Source: Sphingomonas sp. (lineage in GTDB: Bacteria > Pseudomonadota > Alphaproteobacteria > Sphingomonadales > Sphingomonadaceae). Taken from it: a stretch of DNA of 64,000 nt. Positions within the stretch are counted from its first letter, which is position 1, and each line of letters opens with the position of its first letter. The translations under genes were made by a program, and so were the position numbers. The notes beneath the pieces were generated by a model. The model did not search any database, was not told where the DNA came from, and worked only from the letters and a program-made list of their open reading frames with translations. The stretch lies in assembly GCF_024508665.1 (NCBI RefSeq), contig NZ_JANINP010000007.1, positions 558,001 through 622,000 of the forward strand. The letters run 5' to 3'. Positions 8,136 through 15,282 of this stretch are shown here, piece by piece.

Positions 8136-10049
8136 GTGTACGTCCCACCAAGCGAGGGACTGCGCGCGGTGCGAATTCTGATCGTCGACGACGAACCGGC
8201 AATGCATGAGTCCTACCGGCACTGTTTCGAGCCGGTGGTGACCAATCATGACGCCCTGAGCGACATGGCCGTGGAACTGTTCGGCGATGCCTCCGTGCCG
8301 GTCGCGGGAGCAGCCGGCGCGACGTTCGACACCGTCCATTGCAATCAGGGTCTGGACGCGGTTGCCGCGGTCGAGGATGCGATCGCCGATGGCAATCCTT
8401 TCGCGGTCGCCTTTATCGATGTCCGCATGCCGCCCGGAATCGACGGCAAGGAAACCGCGATGCGCATTCGCGCACTCGATCCCAACATCAATCTCGTCAT
8501 CGTCACCGGCTTTTCCGACTTCTCGCCGATCGAGATCTCGAGGGCAGCGGGGCCGGCCGACAAGATTTTCTACATCGCGAAGCCGTTCGAGATCGCCGAA
8601 GTAGTGCAGACCGCAACCGCGCTCGCCCATCGCTGGCAGGCCGATCGGGAGCTCGCCGCGGCAATGGCGAAGCTCGAGGAACAGGCGGTCGAGCTCGCCG
8701 CCAATGAGTCGAAGGCGCTGCACTTGGCGACGCACGATTCGCTGACCGAGGCGCCCAACCGATTGGCATTCCTGAAAGCTCTGACCGACAAGTCGCGCGG
8801 CGGCGGGATGTTCGCCGCGGCGATGATCGATCTCGACCGTTTCAAGATCGTCAACGACACGCTGGGGCATCTCGCGGGGGACGAACTGATCCGCGCGATT
8901 TACGCCATCCTGCAGCAATCGGCTCCGCCAGGCGCGATCGTCGCGCGGCTGGGCGGAGACGAGTTCGGTATCTTGTTCGATACGCTCGGCGAGCAGGCCG
9001 CTGTCATGGCGTGCGATCATATCATCGCCGCCTGCACCTCCAGCTTTCGCATCATCGGCCATTCGGTCCAGGCATCTGCCTCGATCGGGCTTGCGATCGC
9101 CGAAATCGACGGCAATCGCGACCCGACCGACCTTATGCGCAAGGCCGACCTTGCGCTCAACGATGCCAAGAAATCGGGTCGTGGCGTCGTCCGCGCCTAT
9201 AATGACGGCATGGACGAAAGCGTCCGTTTCCGCCGTCGCATCGAAGGCGGACTGGGCCAGGCGATCGAGCGCGGCGAACTGAGCCTGGCTTATCAGCCGA
9301 TCGTCGCGGGGCACGATATGGAAGTCGTTGGGTTCGAGGCGCTGTTGCGCTGGAACACCGACGAATTCGGCCCGATCAGCCCGGCGCTCTTCATTCCCAT
9401 CGCCGAGGAATCAAACTTGATCCATGAACTCGGCGACTGGGTTCTGGACGAAGCGTTGAAGGTACTCGACCAATGGCCTGGGCAATATGTCTCGGTCAAT
9501 TTCAGCCCGCGCCAATTCCGCCGCCTGAACTTTGTCGGCCAGGTCGTCGAACGCGTGATGCGTGCAGGCATCGCACCTGCGCGCGTCCAGATCGAGATCA
9601 CCGAAACCGCGATCTTCGACAATGCCGAGCGCGCGGCCGAGACGCTCTACAAATTGCGCCAGATGGGCTTCCGCATCGCGCTCGACGATTTCGGAACGGG
9701 CTATTCGTCGCTCTACAATATCCGCAAGTTCGCGCTCGACTGCCTGAAGATCGACAAGAGTTTCATCGACGGCATGGGGCGTGAGCGTGAATCCGCCGCG
9801 ATCGTCCAGTCGATCGTCCACCTCGGCCGCGCGCTGGGGCTGGGCGTAGTGGCCGAAGGGGTCGAGACCGACGCGCAGGTCCAGGCGTTGCGCCTCGCCG
9901 GGGCGAGCCATTTGCAGGGTTACTATTTCTCGCGACCGGTTTCGGCCGACATCGCGCGCGAGATCGCACACGAACGCTATATTGGCGGCGAGGACGATCT
10001 CGAGGGCGACGAATTCGCGATCCGGGCAGGCGACGGGACCAACGGCTGA
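8136..10049 (+). CDS. Receiver-GGDEF-EAL cyclic-di-GMP signalling protein
   Basis: 637 residues if the GTG at 8136 is used; a second GTG at 8169 would begin directly with MRILIVDDEP, so the start is open. Receiver domain (about 12-160) has VDDEP, the phospho-acceptor D of FIDVRMP and K of AKPFE, with a long insertion between the first two. GGDEF domain (about 185-350) keeps RLGGDEFGIL near 271. The EAL domain (about 370-625) keeps FEALLRW, NFSPRQF, EITETAIF, DDFGTGYSSL, KIDKSFI and VVAEGVET. Both synthesis and hydrolysis of cyclic-di-GMP are therefore possible. The next gene, a histidine kinase, overlaps the stop by one base, so the pair is probably a two-component system. Confidence 0.92.
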   Translation: MYVPPSEGLRAVRILIVDDEPAMHESYRHCFEPVVTNHDALSDMAVELFGDASVPVAGAAGATFDTVHCNQGLDAVAAVEDAIADGNPFAVAFIDVRMPPGIDGKETAMRIRALDPNINLVIVTGFSDFSPIEISRAAGPADKIFYIAKPFEIAEVVQTATALAHRWQADRELAAAMAKLEEQAVELAANESKALHLATHDSLTEAPNRLAFLKALTDKSRGGGMFAAAMIDLDRFKIVNDTLGHLAGDELIRAIYAILQQSAPPGAIVARLGGDEFGILFDTLGEQAAVMACDHIIAACTSSFRIIGHSVQASASIGLAIAEIDGNRDPTDLMRKADLALNDAKKSGRGVVRAYNDGMDESVRFRRRIEGGLGQAIERGELSLAYQPIVAGHDMEVVGFEALLRWNTDEFGPISPALFIPIAEESNLIHELGDWVLDEALKVLDQWPGQYVSVNFSPRQFRRLNFVGQVVERVMRAGIAPARVQIEITETAIFDNAERAAETLYKLRQMGFRIALDDFGTGYSSLYNIRKFALDCLKIDKSFIDGMGRERESAAIVQSIVHLGRALGLGVVAEGVETDAQVQALRLAGASHLQGYYFSRPVSADIAREIAHERYIGGEDDLEGDEFAIRAGDGTNG

Positions 10050-11917
10050 TGGCTTGGCTGCGCGCCACGCGCGGGCGCCGACTGTCGTTCGCATCGCTCG
10101 GCGGCAAGCTGCTCCTGATCCTCGCGTCGGTTGGGCTCATCGGCTCGATCGCACTGACTGTACTGCTCGCCCTGGTCATCACGCCCAGCTTCAATGCGCT
10201 CGAACGCCAGGCGATGGACGGACACGTCCAGCGGACGCGCGCCGCGCTCACCGATTTCGCGAGCAAGGTCGAAAGCTCGGTGCGCGATTATGGCGACTGG
10301 AATTCCAGCTACGATTATATCGTCAAGCCGACGCGCGCGTTCGAGCAGGAAAGCTTTTCGCCGCTGGCGATGGCCAATCTCGACGTCGACGCCATGGCCT
10401 ATCTGCGCCCCGATCGCAGCCTGGTGATTGCGCGTTGGATCGACCCGCGCACCGGCAGGGAGAATGACGCACTACGCGACGCGATGGTCGCGGCGATCCG
10501 CCGGGCGCCGCTCGACGGCGCTATGAAGGGCAGCAATTCGGGCCATTTCTATATCCGCCTCGGCAAGATCGTGGCAGCGATTGGCGTCGCCAAGGTCAGA
10601 AAGAGCGACGGTACCGGCGTGCCGCGCGGTTATGTCGTCATGGCACGCCGGATCACGTCGGAGCAGTTGGCAAAGTTACTTCAGGTGCCGGCGCGTCTCG
10701 ATCTCGACGGCGCCGGTGGTGACCTCGTCACGACCAGTTCGACGACGATGCAGATCGCGGTGCCGGTGACGGGAGCGGAAGGCAGGCCGGTGGCCGTCGC
10801 CAGCTTCGTGGTGCCGCGTGACGTTTCGCAACTCGGCCGCCACATGCTTTGGCTCGCGGTACTGGGATCGACCATTCTGCTCGCGCTCGTGCTCGCGGTG
10901 CTGAGCCGGATGTTCTCACTTCTCGTGCTCAAACCATTGGGTCTGGTCGAGGGGCATATGCAGCGCGTTCGCAACTCCGGCTCATTGACCCTATTGCCCG
11001 AGGATGTCGGTCGCCGCGATGAGATCGCCTCGCTCGGCCGCAGCTTCAACGCGATGCTGGTCCAGCTCAAGGAGCTACGCGAACAGGTCGAGGCGCAGGG
11101 TTTCGAGCTCGGTCGATCGGAAAGCGCGGTTGCGGTGATGCACAACGTCCGGAACGCGCTGAATCCGGTGTCGACGATCTTGTCGACCGGGATCGGCCAA
11201 GGCGCGCCGGTCGACCGTGCCCTGATCGAACGCGGCTTGGCCGAGCTGGCCGCCGCGGATGTCGCACCCGAGCGGCGGGAAAAGCTGGTCTCGTTCATCG
11301 CCGCCGCCCTCGATGCCGAAGACCGGCAGCGCGAAGACCGAAGCCGGCAGCTCGAAATCGGTCGCGACGCGATGCGCCAGGTGTTGGAGATCATTGGCGC
11401 GCAGCAACGACTCGCGCATGAGCGGCCGCCGCTCGAAGAATGCGATGCGACGCAGATCATCGCGCAGAATGCGACGATCGCGCGGCACTCCGGGAAGGGT
11501 GCCTCAATTGCGTTCAACTTCCCCGCGAAGAAATATCCGGTGATGGCCAATCGTGTGCTGCTGAGCCAGGTCGTCGGGAATCTGTTTTCCAACGCCGCCG
11601 AGGCTATCTCGGCGGCAGGCGGGTCGGGCAGCATCAATGTGACGATCGCCGAGACGAATGACGGCCGTGTGGAAATCGCGATCCACGATACGGGAGAGGG
11701 GTTCGATCCGGGCGGGACGCCACAATTGTTCCAGCGAGGCTTTTCGACCCGCCAGCATAAATCGGGCGGATTTGGTCTCCATTGGTGCGCCAACTCGGTG
11801 GCCGCGATGGAAGGTTCGTTGAGTCTCGAAAGCGATGGCGTCGGCCGTGGCGCGACCGCGCGATTGGTGCTTCGCGCGCCGGTAGGGAAAGCGACAAAGA
11901 CCGATCTCGCTGCCTGA
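10049..11917 (+). CDS. CHASE4-type membrane sensor histidine kinase
   Basis: 622 residues. Membrane segments at about 20-45 and 268-292 flank an extracytoplasmic domain with YGDWNSSYDYI and FSPLAMANLDVD, the pattern of CHASE4 sensors. HAMP follows (about 295-345, LLVLKPLGLVEGHMQRV). The phospho-acceptor region is atypical: VMHNVRNALNPVSTIL near 362-377, with H in MHNVRN. The ATPase domain (about 490-615) has NLFSNAAEAI, HDTGEGFDP and FSTRQHKSGGFGLHWCAN. The start overlaps the stop of the receiver-GGDEF-EAL gene (TGATG), so the kinase probably phosphorylates that protein and couples an external signal to cyclic-di-GMP. Confidence 0.9.
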   Translation: MAWLRATRGRRLSFASLGGKLLLILASVGLIGSIALTVLLALVITPSFNALERQAMDGHVQRTRAALTDFASKVESSVRDYGDWNSSYDYIVKPTRAFEQESFSPLAMANLDVDAMAYLRPDRSLVIARWIDPRTGRENDALRDAMVAAIRRAPLDGAMKGSNSGHFYIRLGKIVAAIGVAKVRKSDGTGVPRGYVVMARRITSEQLAKLLQVPARLDLDGAGGDLVTTSSTTMQIAVPVTGAEGRPVAVASFVVPRDVSQLGRHMLWLAVLGSTILLALVLAVLSRMFSLLVLKPLGLVEGHMQRVRNSGSLTLLPEDVGRRDEIASLGRSFNAMLVQLKELREQVEAQGFELGRSESAVAVMHNVRNALNPVSTILSTGIGQGAPVDRALIERGLAELAAADVAPERREKLVSFIAAALDAEDRQREDRSRQLEIGRDAMRQVLEIIGAQQRLAHERPPLEECDATQIIAQNATIARHSGKGASIAFNFPAKKYPVMANRVLLSQVVGNLFSNAAEAISAAGGSGSINVTIAETNDGRVEIAIHDTGEGFDPGGTPQLFQRGFSTRQHKSGGFGLHWCANSVAAMEGSLSLESDGVGRGATARLVLRAPVGKATKTDLAA

Positions 11918-11963
11918 TGGCGTCCTTGCTGTCGCGCTAAAGAAAGCGCGGCTCGCTTGCCGT

Positions 11964-11992
11964 TCTCACGCGTTTAAACGCCGTGAGAGGAG
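11964..11992 (+). promoter_or_regulatory. Hairpin overlapping the ribosome site of the next gene
   Basis: TCTCACG (11964-11970) pairs with CGTGAGA (11982-11988), and the middle CGTTTAAACG is itself a palindrome. The result is a ten-pair stem with one bulged C and a TTAA loop. The 3' arm overlaps the Shine-Dalgarno GAGAGGAG of the gene starting at 11999. It could control translation or end transcription from the kinase gene; no T run follows. Confidence 0.45.
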
Positions 11993-11998
11993 CAGACG

Positions 11999-12367
11999 AT
12001 GACGGACGATCACAAGCGAGTGGTGCAACCACCGGCCCATACAGCCATGGAGAGCACACCAATCGACGTGCAGTGTGGAGAGATCGGAAACGGTCCAGGC
12101 TATTCGGGCCAGGAATATGACGCGAATGATTTCGCCGCCGACCGGGTGTCGAAGCAAAGCGCCGAAATGCCGACGCATTCCACCGAATTAGCCGACGACC
12201 GTTTCCCATCGGAAAATGGCCGCCGCGCGTCTTTCGATGCGCGAACCGGGGAAGTGTACGGAAGCGGCGTTGGCGCGGGGGGTGGCAATCCCGGAGAGGA
12301 TTACGCCAGCGATCCGGCAGCCGGGGACGGCTACCCGCAGACCGGTCGCGGATCGGCGGAGAAATAA
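11999..12367 (+). CDS. Hydrophilic hypothetical protein
   Basis: 122 residues with GAGGAG seven bases before the ATG. No membrane segment, signal peptide or cysteine cluster; rich in Gly, Asp, Ser and Ala, with the C-terminal half (YGSGVGAGGGNPGEDYASDP) likely disordered. I do not recognise the family. Composition resembles small hydrophilic stress proteins, and the neighbouring small gene has an EcfG-type promoter, but this one shows no such promoter. A strong hairpin follows the stop. Confidence 0.65.
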   Translation: MTDDHKRVVQPPAHTAMESTPIDVQCGEIGNGPGYSGQEYDANDFAADRVSKQSAEMPTHSTELADDRFPSENGRRASFDARTGEVYGSGVGAGGGNPGEDYASDPAAGDGYPQTGRGSAEK

Positions 12368-12386
12368 CGAGGGTCTTGACGCCAAA

Positions 12387-12411
12387 GACGCCCGCCAGGG
12401 TGGCGGGCGTC
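12387..12411. terminator. Perfect 10-bp hairpin between convergent genes
   Basis: GACGCCCGCC (12387-12396) and GGCGGGCGTC (12402-12411) form a perfect stem with a 5-nt loop. It lies between the stops of two convergent genes and probably stops transcription from both sides, although no long T run follows on either strand. Confidence 0.5.
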
Positions 12412-12463
12412 GCATGGTAATCAGTTTCGAATGATCAGCCTCAGCTTATCGAGCGACCAAGCC

Positions 12464-12598
12464 TCAGAGCGGCGACACGTGAAAATATTTCAGCAAGCCG
12501 AGCACGAGCAACAGGACAGCAATCGCCACGATTACATTGGCGACATTGAAAGTGCTGCGTTCGACCACGGTGCGATCGTCGGTACGAATATCTGCCAT
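12464..12598 (-). CDS. 44-residue single-span membrane protein
   Basis: The frame starts at the ATG ending at 12598 with AGGAGG directly upstream, and encodes 44 residues. A charged N-terminus (MADIRTDDRTVVERS) is followed by one membrane helix (about 18-36, VANVIVAIAVLLLVLGLLK) and a short tail. No named family is recognised. A canonical EcfG-type promoter lies upstream, so it is probably a general-stress membrane microprotein; this part is inference from the promoter. Confidence 0.75.
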   Translation of the reverse strand: MADIRTDDRTVVERSTFNVANVIVAIAVLLLVLGLLKYFHVSPL

Positions 12599-12622
12599 CT
12601 GAACCTCCTACTGGCGCAATAG

Positions 12623-12648
12623 AACGCGATCGTAACGCCCGCGGTTCC
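12623..12648 (-). promoter_or_regulatory. EcfG (general stress sigma factor) promoter
   Basis: On the minus strand GGAAC (12648-12644) and CGTT (12626-12623) are 17 bases apart, matching the alphaproteobacterial EcfG/SigT consensus GGAAC-N16-17-CGTT. It lies 25 bases upstream of the start codon of the 44-residue membrane protein. Confidence 0.65.
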
Positions 12649-12700
12649 GTTGCCGGCAGAGACCTGACTTAATCGCTGCCTGCCAGGAGCATGCTCGCTG

Positions 12701-14059
12701 TCAGACCAGCGGGCGTTGCTGTCGCGTATCGAAATGACCGCGTATAAGATGGAGGGCCCGGGCCAGGCGCGGTGTATCGATCAGGCCGCCCAGCGATATC
12801 CGTACCGCCTGATCCGCGCCTGGCGCGACACGGAAACGATCACCGGCGACGACCGACAAGCCACTCGGTCGCATCGCGTCGGCGAGTTCGGCCCCGTCGA
12901 GCCCGGCGGGCAGCGGAAGCCAGAGATGATAGCCTTGGCTATGCGCCCGATAGGGCAATCCTTCCAGGATATCGGCGGCGATAGCCTGCCGCCGCATCGC
13001 CTCGTTCCGCATCGCCTCGACCAACCGATCGTACCGTCCGTTGTCGAGCCAGGTTCGCACCATCGCCGCGTTGAGCGGCGGTGCCATGATCGCGGTTTCG
13101 TGAACATCGGCGGCGAGGCGGAGGGCGCTGCCGATATCGGGCGCGCGTACATAAGCGACGCGCAATGCTGGAGATATGGTCTTGGAGACGCTCGCGACAT
13201 ACCACGTTCGCTCGGGCGCGAGTGCGGCGATTGGCGGCGCGGGCGCGGTGCATAGCGCGCCGTACACATCATCCTCGATCACCGTCAGACCGTTCGCTCG
13301 CGCCGCCTGCGCGAGCGATTGACGCGTTGTTGCATCGAGTGTCGCCGCGGTCGGATTGTCGTTGGTCGGCACGATATACAATGCCCGGATCTGTTGCGCG
13401 CGACATGCGGCCGCCAAGACATCGCCGTCGATCCTGGGCAAGGGCACCAGCCGCAATCCCAGCCGCGCAGCCAGCACCTTGAATCCTGAATAGACGAATC
13501 GTCCGCACGCGACCGCGTCGCCGGGGCCGAGCGCTGTATTCGCGATCGCATGAAGTGCGTTTTGCGCACCGGGAGTAACGACGATTTGATCGTCCGATGC
13601 ATCGACGCCGGCGCGGGCAATCAGCCTTGCCCCGGCGGCGCGGTCCGCCGTGCTTCCACCGGTAGGCTGGTATTGCATCCGCAACCCCGACCCATCGGCA
13701 AGCAAGGTCGCGATCGTGTCGCGCATGGTGCGGCCCAGCATGTCGCCAGGCAATTCGGGCGGCATGTTCATGCCGGTATCGATTCGCGCGGCATCCTCGA
13801 TCTGGGCGGGCGAGGCGCCGCGCACGAAGCTGCCGGCGCGGCCATGCGCTTCGATCAGCCCGCGTTGCCGCGCCGTTTCATACGCCCTGGTTACGGTGGT
13901 GAGGTCGACGCCGAGCCGTGCCGCGAGATCGCGCTGTGGTGGCAAGCGATCGCCGCTCTTCAAATTGCCGCGCTCGATTGCCGATCCGAGCGCATCGGCT
14001 ATCACGAGATATTTTGGCGCGCGCGTTTTGGTCAGGTCGGGCAGCCAGCCGTCAGTCAT
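12701..14059 (-). CDS. MocR/PdxR-type regulator (GntR HTH fused to aminotransferase-like domain)
   Basis: 452 residues from the ATG ending at 14059. Residues about 12-75 are a GntR winged helix (YLVIADALGSAIERGNLKSG, LPPQRDLAARLGVDLTTVTRAY). Residues about 95-445 are a fold-type I aminotransferase domain with VASVSKTISPALRVAYV; K near residue 290 is the expected PLP lysine. MocR proteins use PLP or an aminated ligand to regulate transcription, often of vitamin B6, GABA or taurine genes; the target here is unknown. The start overlaps the stop of the DUF983 gene by eight bases (ATGACTGA), so the two are co-translated. A palindrome upstream of that gene may be its own operator. Confidence 0.9.
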   Translation of the reverse strand: MTDGWLPDLTKTRAPKYLVIADALGSAIERGNLKSGDRLPPQRDLAARLGVDLTTVTRAYETARQRGLIEAHGRAGSFVRGASPAQIEDAARIDTGMNMPPELPGDMLGRTMRDTIATLLADGSGLRMQYQPTGGSTADRAAGARLIARAGVDASDDQIVVTPGAQNALHAIANTALGPGDAVACGRFVYSGFKVLAARLGLRLVPLPRIDGDVLAAACRAQQIRALYIVPTNDNPTAATLDATTRQSLAQAARANGLTVIEDDVYGALCTAPAPPIAALAPERTWYVASVSKTISPALRVAYVRAPDIGSALRLAADVHETAIMAPPLNAAMVRTWLDNGRYDRLVEAMRNEAMRRQAIAADILEGLPYRAHSQGYHLWLPLPAGLDGAELADAMRPSGLSVVAGDRFRVAPGADQAVRISLGGLIDTPRLARALHLIRGHFDTRQQRPLV

Positions 14060-14483
14060 CGAAATTGTTGCCCTTGGTGCGGCCATGCAACTGGTTCCAG
14101 AGACGTTCGGTGCCCGCTTCCTGCGAGCGGTTCACATATTGTGATGCGACGAGCCAGCCTTTGATCGGGCGTAGCGGCAACAGGCAACCCGCCACCATGA
14201 TCGGCACCGACGTTACCAAATGCACCCATATCGGCGGATTGTATGCCACTTGAATCCATACAACGATGAAGATCAGTGGTAAGGCGATCAGGCAGAGCGA
14301 GAAGAACGCCGGGCCATCGTCGGGCGCCGCGAAACGATAGTCCAATCCACAGCATTCGCAGGTATCGGTGACCTTCAGCCACGATTTGAACATATGCCCC
14401 TTGCCGCATCGCGGACAGAGCCCCTTCCAACCGGTTTCGAGGATCCAGCGGAACTTGTCGTTGCTATTCTGCGGGGGCGGCAT
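14052..14483 (-). CDS. DUF983 family zinc-ribbon membrane protein
   Basis: 143 residues. LCPRCGKGHMFKSWLKV followed by CECCGLDY gives two CxxC pairs, a zinc ribbon typical of DUF983, and two membrane helices follow (about 62-80 and 87-106). Function is not established for the family. It is the first gene of an operon with the MocR regulator. Confidence 0.85.
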   Translation of the reverse strand: MPPPQNSNDKFRWILETGWKGLCPRCGKGHMFKSWLKVTDTCECCGLDYRFAAPDDGPAFFSLCLIALPLIFIVVWIQVAYNPPIWVHLVTSVPIMVAGCLLPLRPIKGWLVASQYVNRSQEAGTERLWNQLHGRTKGNNFDD

Positions 14484-14497
14484 TCGCTATCTCGGGT

Positions 14498-14523
14498 TAT
14501 GTATGGAATGAGGTCCATACATA
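14498..14523. promoter_or_regulatory. Perfect 10-bp palindromic operator upstream of the DUF983-mocR operon
   Basis: TATGTATGGA (14498-14507) and TCCATACATA (14514-14523) are perfect inverted repeats separated by six bases, beginning 15 bases upstream of the DUF983 start codon. The position fits an autoregulatory site for the MocR protein encoded in the same operon; this is inference. Confidence 0.5.
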
Positions 14524-14760
14524 GTACAGCTTTGCGGCCAGCGCGAGGCCTTTCGAATTGCAAAACGCCGACATGCGGCTGCACGCCATGCACCGGGCGG
14601 ATCGGACTGCGGGAGCCGGTCTCACGGTTGGTCGCGTTTAGGTCGCGATATCGGACGAACTGTGTGCGGGCGACTTGCCGGTGCAACACGCCGAGCCTAT
14701 CGCTTCGGCAGCGAACCGAAAACAGCGGCGCGATCGAAGGGGTGTCTGGAAGGAAGCCCT

Positions 14761-15234
14761 ATGCGTTTCGCATTTTCACCCACAGCCGTCTGGACCGTCA
14801 TCGACAGCGCTAGGCATTGGCGGATCGCGCGGGATGCCGGCGATCCGGTTCAGCCGAGTCTGTACAGACGGCTGGAACGCTTCGGTGCCGGTCTGCTTGC
14901 ACCGGTTTTCGATAGCGTGATGACCTTGTTCGAAGCAGGATTCCGGCGGCGTTTCCGTGCAGGCAGCCCGCTGGAGATCGGATTCTCGCGCGACGAACGT
15001 CATTTGGTCGCGCTGCTGGAGGGAGCCCGTACCGATGCAATCGAGCGGTTCGAACCCAGTCTCGCGAGCGCGATGCGCATAGCGCTCAACTCCGCTCGGA
15101 TCATGCTGCTGTCGATCATAGGCGAGGTGGTCGGGGGCGAATCCGCATCCAACCCGGCCCCGCTCTTCTTTCCTGTGACGGCTCCACAGCGGATGCCGTC
15201 GCCTGACGTCATTCCCGTCCATTTCGGGCAATGA
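14761..15234 (+). CDS. Hypothetical protein
   Basis: 157 residues from the ATG at 14761, which has GGAAGGAAG just upstream; in-frame codons before it show no ribosome site. The sequence is basic and soluble, with short Arg-rich stretches (RRLERFGAG, FRRRFRAG) and no recognised motif. A slightly hydrophobic segment (LNSARIMLLSIIGEVV) occurs near residue 120. It converges with the SPFH gene. No family recognised. Confidence 0.55.
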   Translation: MRFAFSPTAVWTVIDSARHWRIARDAGDPVQPSLYRRLERFGAGLLAPVFDSVMTLFEAGFRRRFRAGSPLEIGFSRDERHLVALLEGARTDAIERFEPSLASAMRIALNSARIMLLSIIGEVVGGESASNPAPLFFPVTAPQRMPSPDVIPVHFGQ

Positions 15235-15282
15235 GCAGACGCTCGCGGCAGGGGTGCACCCAGCCGCGAGCCGTCTCGGCCG

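Noticed and set aside
10681..11793. 370-codon minus-strand frame
   Set aside because: Antisense to the histidine kinase; Ser/Arg-rich shadow.
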